Part shown: one piece after another, positions 17,839 to 27,390 of the stretch
Numbering within the stretch: position 1 is the first letter of the stretch
How the letters are laid out: each line of letters begins with the position of its first letter
Source of the DNA: Anaerocolumna sp. MB42-C2
GTDB lineage: Bacteria; Bacillota; Clostridia; Lachnospirales; Lachnospiraceae
Assembly (NCBI RefSeq): GCF_030913705.1
Contig: NZ_CP133190.1
Location: forward strand, 2,108,001 to 2,172,000
Reading direction: 5' to 3'
DNA: 64,000 nucleotides
The notes under the pieces: generated by a model
Told to the model about the DNA's origin: nothing
Databases searched by the model: none
What the model saw: the letters and a program-made list of their open reading frames with translations, nothing else
Program-made: the position numbers and the translations under genes

Positions 17839-19938
17839 TCATCTATCTTTTATTATCTCAATCATCTGACTGTCATAATCTCCTTTTAAAACAATATCCA
17901 ATCCATGATACATCAGGTAAGCACCTGATTTCTCATACACCGTTTCATTAGCACTGATACGGTAATTGCTTTCATTACATAAACCTTTAAATTTTAAATT
18001 ATAATGTTCTTTACCATATCTGCCGTTTATCAGAAATGAAAAAACAATACCGCTACCGTCTTTCTGGTATTGCACTGCATGAAATTCATCTTTTGTCAGG
18101 CTTTTTAAGCGGTATAACTTGCCGAATTGTACAATATTCCTGATTTTTTTATATACTGCCACTTGTTTTTTGATTTCTTCTGCTTCCTGATTACTTATGG
18201 TGTTTAAATTATTACCGATTCCTAAACTTCCGCACATAGCCGAACGCATGGCAAAAGTGACCGGTATTTTTCTATTGGTCAATCCGTCCGGTGTGTCGGT
18301 AATCCATGCCCGCATGTATTTGGCAGGATAGATATAGCTGTAACTTTCCTGTATCTCCAGACGGTCTAAGGCATCCACGTTATCACTTGGCCAATACTCA
18401 TCAAAATATCTCATGGCACCCAAATCCACACGTCCGCCGCCGGAGGCACAGGCTTCGAATTCCACCTCCGGGTGTCTTTTTCTGCATTCATTAATTACAC
18501 GGTAAAAATTTCTTGTGTGTTTAACCCATACCTCTTTTCTCTCCTCTGGCGTTTCGCCGCAGACAGAAGTCTCTCCGACAGGCCGGTTCATATCCCATTT
18601 AATATAGTCTATTTTATATTCGGTTAATAATACGTCAATAAACTGTATCATAAACTGCACAACTTCTTCTTTTGTTAAGTTTAAAGCATACTGGTTCCTG
18701 CCTTTTAAGATGGTACGGTTAGGATATTGATAGACCCAATCCGGATGTTCTCTGTAAAGGTTGCTGTCTTCATTCACCATTTCCGGTTCGATCCATATTC
18801 CAAATCCCATATTAAGTTTATTTACCTCTTCAATGAGTGGATTAAGTCCTTCCGGGAATTTTACTTTACTTACATACCAGTCACCTAAGGAACTGAAATC
18901 TGAATTTCTATTTCCGAACCAACCGTCATCGATGACAAATAATTCCGCTCCGATCCCTGCAGCTTTTTTTGCTAACTTTACCTGTTCCTCAAACCGCACA
19001 TCAAAAAGTGTAGCATACCAGGAATTATATAAAACTCTAAGAGGTTTCTCTGCAAATGCTTTTGGTGCAAGCTCCTCTAAACAAAACCGATGCATGGTAT
19101 GAGACATTTCGGCAAATCCGCTCCCGGAATATCCGCAATATACTGCCGGAGTTTCAAAACAATCCCCGGATTTTAAAACCCAGGAGAAATCCGTATCACT
19201 AACTCCAATCAGCACATTTAGATACTCATAAGGTGTCGCTTCCGCTACTATCTTAAAATTACCCGAGTATTCCAGCGCACCGTAATAAACTTCTCCTCTG
19301 TCTTCCTCTGCATCTTTATGTATCATAAAACATGGATTAGCTACATGGGCTGTGGAACCCCGTAAACTTTCATATACCTTTTTCCCTGCATTTATTTTAT
19401 CTGAATATCTCTTAAATTCTGCACCCCAGGTACCGTTAAAATTAATGAGTTCATAGGATGTGCCGGGAATCCCATATTCTGCGGAGTAAAAACGCTCTAA
19501 TACAATATCTGACTCACCCAGGTTTTCCGCTTTTCTATATCGTTTAATTATATTTTCTTTCTCAAATACTTCATAAAATAAGGTCACTTGAAATGGATAA
19601 AAAATATCCTTAAGTGTAACCAAAAGGCAATTGTTATTTACTTCATATCCAGTCACCTGATATCTGAAATCTCCCACACCATCTGAGTACCTCAGCTTTA
19701 TGGAGGTTTCTTTATAACGCATCATTCCAAAGGAAGAACATTCTTCCATGGTTTTATCAATACAGGCATGATAAGAATTTTCTCTGTGTATTTCGCTATC
19801 TTCAAAATCTTTAATCTCATCTATTTTCCTACCCCAATATAAATGATTTAATATTCCGTTTTTATCTATCTTAAAAACATAAGAGGTTTTCTCGGTATTT
19901 AGTAAAAAGGTTTTATTTTCATAGACCTGAATCGGCAT
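17839..19938 (-). CDS. Alpha-galactosidase, GH36 family
   Basis: The 699-residue enzyme has the GH36 catalytic signatures. YIKWDMNR carries the Asp nucleophile, CASGGGRVDLGAMRYFDEYW and the following SDNVDALDR carry the acid/base Asp. An N-terminal beta-sandwich (about residues 1-300) precedes the TIM barrel, which holds LFVIDDGWFGNRNSDFSSLG. It hydrolyses alpha-1,6-galactosides such as melibiose and raffinose inside the cell, since there is no signal peptide. It is the last gene of the importer operon to its right, 100 bases after the second permease gene. Galactose released can be handled by the mutarotase at 23897. Confidence 0.93.
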   Translation of the reverse strand: MPIQVYENKTFLLNTEKTSYVFKIDKNGILNHLYWGRKIDEIKDFEDSEIHRENSYHACIDKTMEECSSFGMMRYKETSIKLRYSDGVGDFRYQVTGYEVNNNCLLVTLKDIFYPFQVTLFYEVFEKENIIKRYRKAENLGESDIVLERFYSAEYGIPGTSYELINFNGTWGAEFKRYSDKINAGKKVYESLRGSTAHVANPCFMIHKDAEEDRGEVYYGALEYSGNFKIVAEATPYEYLNVLIGVSDTDFSWVLKSGDCFETPAVYCGYSGSGFAEMSHTMHRFCLEELAPKAFAEKPLRVLYNSWYATLFDVRFEEQVKLAKKAAGIGAELFVIDDGWFGNRNSDFSSLGDWYVSKVKFPEGLNPLIEEVNKLNMGFGIWIEPEMVNEDSNLYREHPDWVYQYPNRTILKGRNQYALNLTKEEVVQFMIQFIDVLLTEYKIDYIKWDMNRPVGETSVCGETPEERKEVWVKHTRNFYRVINECRKRHPEVEFEACASGGGRVDLGAMRYFDEYWPSDNVDALDRLEIQESYSYIYPAKYMRAWITDTPDGLTNRKIPVTFAMRSAMCGSLGIGNNLNTISNQEAEEIKKQVAVYKKIRNIVQFGKLYRLKSLTKDEFHAVQYQKDGSGIVFSFLINGRYGKEHYNLKFKGLCNESNYRISANETVYEKSGAYLMYHGLDIVLKGDYDSQMIEIIKDR

Positions 19939-20038
19939 AATCGTTCTCTCCTTCTATTTTTGAGGCTTTTGAGCCAAATCCTGTATACTAATACAATCGT
20001 TTCATTTCATAACTGCTTGTAAAACATGTTATTACTCC

Positions 20039-20866
20039 CTAGTTCTTGGAGCCGGTAGTTGCGATACCCTCTACAAATTGTTTCTGGAATATAATAAATA
20101 AAACTACCATGGGTATAATTGCAATTACGGAACCGGCCATTAACTCAGGATAATTTGTGGTATATTGCCCCTGCAGTAATGCCAAACCGGAAGATAAGGG
20201 CATTTTTTCAGGCGTCATATTAACAATTAAAGGCCACATTAAATCTTTCCAGGCAAACAGGGAAGTAAAAATAATCAAGGATACAATACCGGATTTCGCC
20301 AATGGAAGCATTATTTTCGCAAATACCTGCCCAGTGTTACATCCGTCCAAAATCGCTGCTTCCTCCAGTTCATCCGGTATGCCCATAAAGAACTGGCGCA
20401 GCAGAAAGGTTCCAAAAGTACTGGCAATACCGGGTACGATTAATGCTTTTACCGTATTGGCCCAACCTATCTTCGAAACAATGATATACTGGGGCAGAAT
20501 AAAAATTTGGGAGGGTACCATCATAGGCAGAAGGACTACAAGAAATAAAATTCCTTTACCCGGAAAGTCCAATCTGGCAAAGGCATAAGCCGCCATAGCA
20601 CTGAATATGGTAGAAGTCAGCAGTCTGACCGCAATCATAATAAAAGTATTGGTAAAAAAATGTGTAAAGGGCAAGGTGTTCCATACACTTGTAAAATTAA
20701 CAAAACTCCAGCTGTCCGGTAAAATCTTAGGAGGAATCTGCAGGGATTCGGATAAAGTTTTAAACGAGGTTAAAATACTCCAAATAAAGGGAAGCACCAT
20801 GATAATACTTCCTAAAACCAATAAAAAATACACAACTAAATTGCCTTTAACTAATTTTCTTTTCAT
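20039..20866 (-). CDS. ABC transporter permease, MalG-type (CUT1 importer)
   Basis: The 275-residue permease has six membrane segments and the EAA-loop motif EEAAILDGCNTGQVFAKI. It ends VEGIATTGSKN as usual for MalG-like subunits. It follows its partner permease by 10 bases in an operon with a binding protein and the GH36 enzyme, so the cargo is probably an alpha-galactoside such as raffinose or melibiose. No ATPase gene is present. Confidence 0.9.
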   Translation of the reverse strand: MKRKLVKGNLVVYFLLVLGSIIMVLPFIWSILTSFKTLSESLQIPPKILPDSWSFVNFTSVWNTLPFTHFFTNTFIMIAVRLLTSTIFSAMAAYAFARLDFPGKGILFLVVLLPMMVPSQIFILPQYIIVSKIGWANTVKALIVPGIASTFGTFLLRQFFMGIPDELEEAAILDGCNTGQVFAKIMLPLAKSGIVSLIIFTSLFAWKDLMWPLIVNMTPEKMPLSSGLALLQGQYTTNYPELMAGSVIAIIPMVVLFIIFQKQFVEGIATTGSKN

Positions 20867-20876
20867 ACGAATTCTC

Positions 20877-21782
20877 CTATCGATAAAATACCCATTTTTT
20901 CTGCAGCTTCATTTGGATAAAAGTTATGATTAATATAATAATCAACAATATTGTCGCTATTGTGGAACCATACCCCTTATTGTAATTAACAAAGGTATAC
21001 CTGTAATACATATATACGACAGACTGGGCTGCTTTTTCAGCCGGATTACTCTGACCCACCATCATAAAGATATGGTCGAATACCTGAAAAGAACTTATAA
21101 AGGTTGTTAGTGTTACAAAAAATAAGGTTGGTGAAACCAGTGGAAGAGTTATATTCCTAAATTTGCAGAAAGACCCTGCACCGTCTATTTCAGCTGCTTC
21201 ATAAAATGTTTTAGGAATATCCTGAAGTCCTGCCAGTAAAATAATCATATTGTAACCAACCATGGACCAGATACCAACGATAATCACCGCAGATAATATA
21301 AAATGACTGCTTCCCAGCCAATTAGGCCCTTTGATTCCGAATAGTGACAGAGTATAATTAATTAAACCGTATTCCGAATTATAAAGCCATCTCCATACCA
21401 TAGCAATTGCCGCAGGTGCTGAAACTACGGGAATAAAATATAAGGTCCGAAAAAACCCTTTTCCTCTGATCTTTACATTTAAGAAAACCGCAGTCATTAG
21501 AGATAATGCAACTCCTACCGGTACTGCTACCACGGCATATAGGAATGTATTCAGCAATGATTTCAATAATTCTTTATCGTGAAAGGCTTTTAGGTAATTA
21601 TCAAAACCAATCCACCTAGGGGCTGCCATTCCTTTCAGTTCATTAAAGCTGTACCAGCTGGTCTGAATTATCGGCCATATATTTAACAGAAGTATTAATA
21701 TAATCGTTGGAGCAACAAAAACATACGCCCAAACCCATATCTTGACTTTCTTTTTGTTTATACCTGCATATTTTTTTTCCAT
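20877..21782 (-). CDS. ABC transporter permease, MalF/UgpA-type (CUT1 importer)
   Basis: The 301-residue permease has six predicted membrane segments and the EAA motif EAAEIDGAGSFCKFRNI. It lies between the binding-protein gene and the second permease gene on the - strand. The 200-base gap to the binding protein contains three hairpins, which may tune the ratio of binding protein to permease, as is common in such operons. Confidence 0.9.
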   Translation of the reverse strand: MEKKYAGINKKKVKIWVWAYVFVAPTIILILLLNIWPIIQTSWYSFNELKGMAAPRWIGFDNYLKAFHDKELLKSLLNTFLYAVVAVPVGVALSLMTAVFLNVKIRGKGFFRTLYFIPVVSAPAAIAMVWRWLYNSEYGLINYTLSLFGIKGPNWLGSSHFILSAVIIVGIWSMVGYNMIILLAGLQDIPKTFYEAAEIDGAGSFCKFRNITLPLVSPTLFFVTLTTFISSFQVFDHIFMMVGQSNPAEKAAQSVVYMYYRYTFVNYNKGYGSTIATILLIIILIITFIQMKLQKKWVFYR

Positions 21783-21801
21783 TTGTAACTCCTATCTTTA
21801 A

Positions 21802-21824
21802 TTTCCCGGATGGCTATCCGGAAA
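21802..21824 (-). repeat. Hairpin upstream of the permease gene
   Basis: TTTCCCGGAT and ATCCGGAAA form a stem with one bulge around GGCT. The core CGGAT-loop-ATCCG resembles the hairpin at 8441-8456 before the GH130 gene. It could limit transcription or stabilise mRNA between the binding-protein and permease genes. Confidence 0.5.
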
Positions 21825-21868
21825 TTATGATTCATTTGTTTCTTCTCTTACGAGATTTAACCAGGATC

Positions 21869-21904
21869 CAGCGCTGACGTACTGTTACTTACAGTGACAA
21901 ACCA
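21869..21904. repeat. Dispersed repeat with GCGCTGACG core (copy 1)
   Basis: CAGCGCTGACGTACTGTTAC followed by TTACAGTGACAAAC resembles 33831-33861, sharing GCGCTGACG exactly and then CTGT-ACTT-AGTGA-AAA. Internal ACTGT/ACAGT pairing is possible. Here it lies antisense to the surrounding operon. Confidence 0.5.
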
Positions 21905-21908
21905 GAAA

Positions 21909-21952
21909 TAAATGGATAGCAATTTAATATTAACAATCACTATCCATTTAGA
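21909..21952 (-). repeat. Inverted repeat after the binding-protein gene
   Basis: AAATGGATAG and CTATCCATTT are perfect 10-base complements separated by about 24 AT-rich bases. Located just downstream of the binding-protein stop on the - strand, it is a likely mRNA-stabilising stem or attenuator. Confidence 0.55.
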
Positions 21953-21982
21953 AATATTATTTACATGAATACCGTTTGAAAC

Positions 21983-23293
21983 CTATTTCGCATCCAAAAT
22001 CTCCTGCACCTGATCCGCTATCTGTTTACAACCGTCTTCTGCACTGATGCTTCCGGTAAATACCTGGGTCATAATATCTTCTTCCAAAGTGACCCAGTCT
22101 CTTCTGGATTTTACATATTGTGTGGAATATCCGTAATCCGCTGCATCAACAAAAACTTTAGCATTAATCTTAGGAAATCCTTCAACCCATGGATCCTGTG
22201 AGCCGGTGAATGCAGAAATCGCTGCTCCGGACTTTGACTGAATCAAATTGGCATCCAGACTGCCTAAATACTCAACGAATTTCCAGGCTTCCTCCGGATG
22301 TTTGGTCTTTGCAGCTATGGAATAACCCATACCGCCGCAGATAGAACCTCTCTGAACTTTCTGAGGCATTGGCGCAACATCCAAATTTAAACCTTCAATT
22401 GCAAGATATTCCGTAGCCATCCAAGAACCGGCTGTAATCATTGCTGCTTTTCCAGATTCAAAATACTGATCCGGTGTGGTGTTTGCAAAATCTTCTGTTG
22501 TAGGTGAAAAACCTTTTTCAATAAAAGAAACCCCGTACTTGATTGCTTCAATTGTTTTCGGATCATCATACAAAGAATCTGTTTCATCTGCATTTATTAC
22601 ATCGGAGCCATTCTGCCAGATCAGATTGTAATAAAAATTCTGGCTGTTGCATGGAGCTAACATTCCATAGATTCCTTTGTCCTTATTGGTCAGTTTTTCT
22701 GCGGCACTCATCCAATCATCCCAGGTCCAGGTATCATCCGGATAAGATACTCCTGCAGCATCAAAAATATCTTTGTTGTACCATAAACCAATTGTGCTAT
22801 AATCTTTTGGAATACCATATTGAACTCCGTCTATATTAAAATCTTCACCGATAAACTGAGGATAATTTTTAAGGTCAATACTGGAACCGGAAATTTTATC
22901 CGATAAGTTCATTAATGCATTACCCTCTACGTAATTATAAATCTGTTCCGGATGCATCCAGAATATGTCCGGCATGTTTCCGCCGGATGCTGCCGCATTT
23001 AACTTTGTCCAATACTGGTCCCATGGTGTTACTTCGACTTTCACTGTTATATTAGGATTTTCTTTCATAAATGCATCTGCCATTGCCTGCATTCCGGCCT
23101 GTTGATTTGCATCCCATATGGCAAAAGTCAAATCAACTTTTTCTCCGGCGGAATCTCCCTGTTTCGTATCTGTATCACCGGTTGCTGCCGTATCCTTACT
23201 CTCCCCGGAAGATTTACTGCATCCTGCTGCCAAACTGACGCACAATAATAGAGTTAAAACTAAACTTATAATTTTTTGAATCCTTTTACTCAT
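21983..23293 (-). CDS. Lipoprotein sugar-binding protein (CUT1, family 1)
   Basis: The 436-residue protein has a lipoprotein signal with Cys25 in LAAGC and a Ser/Asp-rich linker. The mature domain is typical of family 1 sugar-binding proteins (ITVKVEVTPWDQYWTKLNAA; GNMPDIFWMHPEQIYNY). It starts at an ATG after AAGGAGAAGG. It delivers sugar to the permeases at 20039-21782. Linkage to GH36 suggests alpha-galactosides as ligand. Confidence 0.9.
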   Translation of the reverse strand: MSKRIQKIISLVLTLLLCVSLAAGCSKSSGESKDTAATGDTDTKQGDSAGEKVDLTFAIWDANQQAGMQAMADAFMKENPNITVKVEVTPWDQYWTKLNAAASGGNMPDIFWMHPEQIYNYVEGNALMNLSDKISGSSIDLKNYPQFIGEDFNIDGVQYGIPKDYSTIGLWYNKDIFDAAGVSYPDDTWTWDDWMSAAEKLTNKDKGIYGMLAPCNSQNFYYNLIWQNGSDVINADETDSLYDDPKTIEAIKYGVSFIEKGFSPTTEDFANTTPDQYFESGKAAMITAGSWMATEYLAIEGLNLDVAPMPQKVQRGSICGGMGYSIAAKTKHPEEAWKFVEYLGSLDANLIQSKSGAAISAFTGSQDPWVEGFPKINAKVFVDAADYGYSTQYVKSRRDWVTLEEDIMTQVFTGSISAEDGCKQIADQVQEILDAK

Positions 23294-23705
23294 AAAACCT
23301 TCTCCTTATACTGTTGATTAATAATTTCCTTTGTTAAAAACCGAAACTCTATATACCTGGCTATTGAAACAGCCTATCCCGCTGCACCTCCAATCCAATT
23401 CTTAACCGTTTTGGTTATTCAGATTATAACGCTATAACGGAAACAATACATTATTTTATATTGCTCAAGTCTTTATAAAAATTGCTCTATTTCTTTTTGC
23501 ATATTGTTTGTTTTTCATACAAATTGTATAGTACAGTTTATGAAATTGAATATATAGCAAAACAGTGAACCAATATTCTGTACTTCATCCTAAGAATACC
23601 GAAGTATAATTTAGGAGGGAAATAATATAAGAAATGTATCATTTTAAATGATTAGGTACTAATTACGACAGAATCTATAATTTTGAGATTAATTGAAAAG
23701 ATTCG
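23294..23705. promoter_or_regulatory. Divergent intergenic region between binding-protein gene and galM
   Basis: This AT-rich region must hold the promoter of the alpha-galactoside operon to the left and probably that of galM. A TATAAT on the - strand (23428-23423) is present, but the matching -35 box is poor. No gene was recognised. Confidence 0.35.
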
Positions 23706-23792
23706 AGTGTCAAAAGGTCAATTTTGCGTTTTGAATACCAGCGTATATATATTCATAAAATGCAGATTGAGAGAACTTTTGACACCCTAATC
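23706..23792. repeat. Long imperfect palindrome upstream of galM
   Basis: GTGTCAAAAGGTC pairs with GAACTTTTGACAC. Inside, CAATTTTGCGTTTTGAAT pairs with ATTCATAAAATGCAGATTG. The whole forms one stem of about 35 pairs with mismatches. GATTAGGGTGTC, reading out of one arm, is also found at 2166-2177. A 66-codon frame on the - strand across it is an artefact of the repeat. It may act as a terminator or be a small mobile palindrome. Confidence 0.6.
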
Positions 23793-23896
23793 TTGAAAGA
23801 AAAAAAAGAGAAAGGAAAGCCATAAGATTTTTCAAAATTTTATTAATGGCAGCAATAACACATTCAGGAGCTGATGTGTTATTCGATGGGTGATTT
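23793..23896 (+). promoter_or_regulatory. Structured leader of galM (candidate pseudoknot element)
   Basis: In order: TTGAAAGA (23793-23800), AGAAAGGA (23809-23816), GCCAT (23819-23823), TTTTTCAA (23828-23835), ATGGC (23846-23850), then the perfect 10-bp hairpin AATAACACAT/ATGTGTTATT (23854-23883), then 13 bases to the ATG. The first and fourth segments pair, and the third and fifth pair, so the two helices interleave. The order and spacings match 55741-55832 before a sulfatase gene, with different stem sequences that still pair. Confidence 0.65.
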
Positions 23897-24961
23897 ATGA
23901 AAATAGCCACAGCAAAATCAGGAACATACTTACAGGAGGATATTTATAAATATACCTTATCAAATGATAATAATGTAGAAATATCTGTTCTATCATATGG
24001 AGGAACAATAACTGATATTACAATACCGGATAAAGATTCCGGTTTAAGAAATATTGTTTTAGCTTTGGATTGCTTTGAGAGTTATATCAATAATCCTCTT
24101 TACCCTGGAGCAACTCTTGGTCCTAATGCCGGCCGTTTACAGGATGGAGTTCTTAAAATTGGCAGTAATACCTATCTGCTTAGCAGAAATGACGGGAATC
24201 ATAATCTGCATGGTGGATTTGTTTCGGTTTCTTATATGAATTGGATAAAAAAAGAGATAAAACAGAATAATAACAGCATTTCGCTCACATTATGTACATT
24301 TTTAGAAGACGGGCAGGATGGTTATCCCGGAAACAGACAGATAACTGCAACCTATACATTAGATAATACTGACCGGCTGACTATCGATTATGAAGCATCT
24401 ACGGATAAAGATACTTATTTTAATTTATCAAATCATACCTATTTTAACTTAACCGGTGACCTTAACCATTCCGGTTTGGAACAGATTCTTACCATAAACG
24501 CAGACACCTATATCAGAAACAATTCAGAGCATCTGCCGGTAGAATTCTGCCCTGTTGATGCCAGTCCCTTTGATTTTCGAAGGCCTGTGACCTTACAGGA
24601 GAATCTGCTTCATTATCCGAATCACTCACAGTTAAAAAACTCCAGAGGTTATAATAATGGCTTTGATATACGAAAAGCCGTGGAAAAAGCCGAACCGGTA
24701 CTAAGTCTTTGGAGTCCGGACAAAACCGCAGGGCTCAGAATGTATACTGATGCGCCGTGTCTGGTCGTATATTCCGGAGGCTTTATTGAAAATAGCTATA
24801 AACTGAAAAATGGAATCAAACTAACAAAGAGTTGTGCCTTAGCATTGGAAGCACAGGATTTTCCGGATGTATTTCATTTTGGGGAAAATTTTGTTAAAAT
24901 TACAAGGAAAAAGGAACGTTTCAAAAGAAAAATAACATATGAATTCTTATACCAAACTTAG
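23897..24961 (+). CDS. galM: Aldose 1-epimerase (galactose mutarotase)
   Basis: The 354-residue protein shows the mutarotase signatures: NLHGG with one catalytic His, NLSNHTYFNLTGD with the second, and KSCALALEAQDFPDV with the catalytic Glu. It interconverts alpha and beta anomers of galactose or glucose before phosphorylation, in the cytoplasm. Its position next to the alpha-galactoside operon fits processing of galactose released by GH36. The ATG is preceded only by a weak GGGTG site. A structured leader with an internal AGAAAGGA lies upstream. Confidence 0.9.
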   Translation: MKIATAKSGTYLQEDIYKYTLSNDNNVEISVLSYGGTITDITIPDKDSGLRNIVLALDCFESYINNPLYPGATLGPNAGRLQDGVLKIGSNTYLLSRNDGNHNLHGGFVSVSYMNWIKKEIKQNNNSISLTLCTFLEDGQDGYPGNRQITATYTLDNTDRLTIDYEASTDKDTYFNLSNHTYFNLTGDLNHSGLEQILTINADTYIRNNSEHLPVEFCPVDASPFDFRRPVTLQENLLHYPNHSQLKNSRGYNNGFDIRKAVEKAEPVLSLWSPDKTAGLRMYTDAPCLVVYSGGFIENSYKLKNGIKLTKSCALALEAQDFPDVFHFGENFVKITRKKERFKRKITYEFLYQT

Positions 24962-25011
24962 AATAGATAGATAAGATTGCAATAAATATGATTATACTTT
25001 TTCAAAAAGGA

Positions 25012-25063
25012 TAAGGGACCATTATTAAGTCATTATTTTTAAATAGCTTTGTGATGGACCCTA
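25012..25063. repeat. Inverted repeat downstream of galM
   Basis: AAGGGACCAT and ATGGACCCT pair except at one central base and enclose about 30 AT-rich bases. It probably ends galM transcription, and perhaps that of the remnant on the other strand. Confidence 0.4.
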
Positions 25064-25075
25064 ATGAAAATAGAA

Positions 25076-25396
25076 CTAATATGTTAAAATATTATTCTCC
25101 GTATTATAGTTTAATATTAAAGAATACTTATAAGCTTTCGGATACATATACAATTGTTCTCCAAAGGAGGAATCCCAATCCTTTTCTACTTCCTGGGGCT
25201 GTGAATATCCGTCTTTACCTTTAGAAGTTGAAACAAACCTATTGTAATACTTGCTGCTCGGGTCACTTACCAGCCAATGTGTTTCATCTACTTTTATATA
25301 AGGTATTTTAATTTTAGTTTTTAGAGGCTACTCCAAATGCAGCTGTAAAATAATAGTATCCATTACCGATACTTACTTCGTCAACAAATTTATACA
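25076..25396 (-). pseudogene. Remnant resembling an L,D-transpeptidase-type C-terminus
   Basis: No intact gene spans this stretch. One frame, ending at 25076, encodes THWLVSDPSSKYYNRFVSTS followed later by KDWDSSFGEQLYMYPKAYKY, resembling the conserved DPNSKYYN...DW.SAE.L region of L,D-transpeptidase-like proteins. It has a stop just upstream and no start. A second frame begins with ATG overlapping the stop of the HD protein (MYKFVDEVSIGNGYYYFTAA) and stops after 27 codons. A frameshift in the A-rich stretch near 25315-25330 would join them. The family assignment is tentative. Confidence 0.4.
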
Positions 25397-25945
25397 TTAG
25401 ATATCTATTTTCCGCTTCAGGGAATTGTAAGTATCTTTATGAAAAGTTTCATGAAGAGAGCAGAATTTATCTACTAAGCATACAACCATACTTTCTTTAT
25501 AGATTGGGGGTACGGGTGTCAACGGGAACATATGCTTTATTATGATATCTGTTTCAATCGTATTTAATTGTTTTATTCTTTCAGCATTATTTAAAGCAGC
25601 TTTTGGATGCCTGAATCCATGTAATTTATGGGATTTCTCCTTTACATGCCAGTCATATAAAAAGTAATCATGTAACAGTGCCCCCACCAAAAGGCTGTTC
25701 TTATCACAGGAGATGTGGAGTAACCTTGCCAGAAATAAGCTATAATAGGCAACTGCTATGCTATGCCAAAGGCAAGAAGTATCTCCGTGCTGTATATATT
25801 TATCTATAGTGAAAAACACTGATACTGCCGCAAGTTCTCTTAATTTTATATTTAACTCGTAAACTATATCATCCGAAAAAATAATTATCACGTCCTTTTT
25901 TATAAATATACGCTTACTCAACTGTTGTATACAAGTATCAGACAA
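25397..25945 (-). CDS. HD-domain protein (predicted metal-dependent phosphohydrolase)
   Basis: The protein of up to 182 residues has an HD-superfamily pattern: CLWHSIAVAYYSLFLAR supplies the first His, GALLHDYFLYDWH the HD pair, and HGFRHPKAALNN a later His. Proteins of this small HD family are predicted phosphohydrolases, but the substrate is unknown. The first possible start is TTG at 25945 without a clear ribosome site, and the true start may be up to 25 codons downstream. It stands alone, between the CgeB-like gene and a decayed frame. Confidence 0.7.
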   Translation of the reverse strand: MSDTCIQQLSKRIFIKKDVIIIFSDDIVYELNIKLRELAAVSVFFTIDKYIQHGDTSCLWHSIAVAYYSLFLARLLHISCDKNSLLVGALLHDYFLYDWHVKEKSHKLHGFRHPKAALNNAERIKQLNTIETDIIIKHMFPLTPVPPIYKESMVVCLVDKFCSLHETFHKDTYNSLKRKIDI

Positions 25946-26056
25946 TTATATTATCAGAAAACAGGTTTTATCACAATGCTTTTCTTAAGAAATGTATCTG
26001 CTAATCAACTAACTAATATTTTATGAGTTTATGTTTAAGATTAAATATACTGCTGT

Positions 26057-27259
26057 TTACTTCCAAAAACATTCCCTGTTAATATACATAGATAGAGTTT
26101 CAGCCCGATTCTTCCAGGTATGAATAATTCTCGATTTTTGGAATCCCGCCTCCGCTATATCCGCGGCCTTATCTGGGTTACCTAATAAATCTCCGGTAAT
26201 GGCAGGAAGCTTATCCATTGATGCTAATGAATACAATACAATATCACTTTCCTCTGTAAATTGCTCCGTTATATAGGTACTGCCGTCACTTAAGCTGACC
26301 GATTTACTCAACATGGTATTAAAGATTCGGTCATGGGCACCGGCCTTAAACCAGGGCATAACATTAAGGGAAATCCGGGAATCCAGCATATTTAAAATGC
26401 ATTCATGGGACTCGATTCCTCCATGTATGACCAGGTTATTTTTATTTCTGCACTCAAGCAAATCCCATCCTTTTCCAAACACATCAACTCTGAAACCGTT
26501 ATCTACAAGTGTTTGAACTGCCAAAGCCCTAAAATAAAATCTGACATAGAGATCAATAAAAATCATAGAAGCCATAGCATTTTTTAAATCTTCTTCCGTT
26601 AAATCGTTAATCTCAAGTCTGGTTTGGTATTCAATTGCTTCTTCTATCGTTTTATCCGGATTATTAATTAAATTATCAATTATGTTATGATAGAATAAGG
26701 AATAATCGTCATCAATACGGTTAATGTATTTATCAAATGTATGAGGAGGTGTATAATTGCCGGTAAATATGATATCATATTTTCTTTCTTCATATGATAT
26801 GAATCGATCTGTCAGCTGCGTACCGGCAAGCGGTAAAAAGAATACATTTTTTAGGTCAGGAAAAAACCGCTTCATATAATTTACATGATTTTGATCAACG
26901 CAAAATAAAATATATCTTAATGGGGGTTTCTTAAAAAATTCATGATAATAAAATGGATGATCCACAATAATATTTACACATAAAATCTCACGTTGATTCC
27001 AAAAAAACTCTCCGTTTTCCATTAAGAAAATATCTTCATTGTTAAGACCTATGAAATTGAATGTAATCATTACTGTATTCTCTTTTTCACAAAACCAGAT
27101 AAGATCATTTATTCCCTGATAATCATTGTTAAAATCAAACAAATATACTTCATATCCCTTCTCTGCAAATGCCTTAGCAAGCTGTTCCGAGAAGTATCCA
27201 AGGGTTTCGATTTGACCTTTAAATAGAATTATTTTTTTTACTTTTTGAATTTTTGACAT
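26057..27259 (-). CDS. CgeB-like glycosyltransferase (predicted)
   Basis: The 400-residue protein resembles CgeB/spore-type GT4 glycosyltransferases. It has an N-terminal Rossmann-like half (IILFKGQIETLGYFSEQLAK), a central FTGNY segment, and a C-terminal half with VDVFGKGWDLL, NMLDSRISLNVMPWFKAGAH and DRIFNTMLSKSVSLSD, the usual nucleotide-sugar-binding pattern. Such enzymes decorate spore coat or surface polymers, but the acceptor is unknown here. AGAAGG precedes the ATG. The gene stands alone among remnants and repeats. Confidence 0.65.
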   Translation of the reverse strand: MSKIQKVKKIILFKGQIETLGYFSEQLAKAFAEKGYEVYLFDFNNDYQGINDLIWFCEKENTVMITFNFIGLNNEDIFLMENGEFFWNQREILCVNIIVDHPFYYHEFFKKPPLRYILFCVDQNHVNYMKRFFPDLKNVFFLPLAGTQLTDRFISYEERKYDIIFTGNYTPPHTFDKYINRIDDDYSLFYHNIIDNLINNPDKTIEEAIEYQTRLEINDLTEEDLKNAMASMIFIDLYVRFYFRALAVQTLVDNGFRVDVFGKGWDLLECRNKNNLVIHGGIESHECILNMLDSRISLNVMPWFKAGAHDRIFNTMLSKSVSLSDGSTYITEQFTEESDIVLYSLASMDKLPAITGDLLGNPDKAADIAEAGFQKSRIIHTWKNRAETLSMYINRECFWK

Positions 27260-27390
27260 TTTATGGTGCCTTCTTTAAGTTAGTATATAGTACTAAACTA
27301 TTTTATCGGATTTTTTATTAAATAAATAATAACAGGTGCAAGAAAGTGAATTATAAACTTAAAAAAGCTATTTCTGTCTATAAACATTGA

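Noticed and set aside
23710..23910. 66-codon frame on the - strand
   Set aside because: It is created by the long palindrome and the structured galM leader, lies antisense to both, and has no ribosome site.
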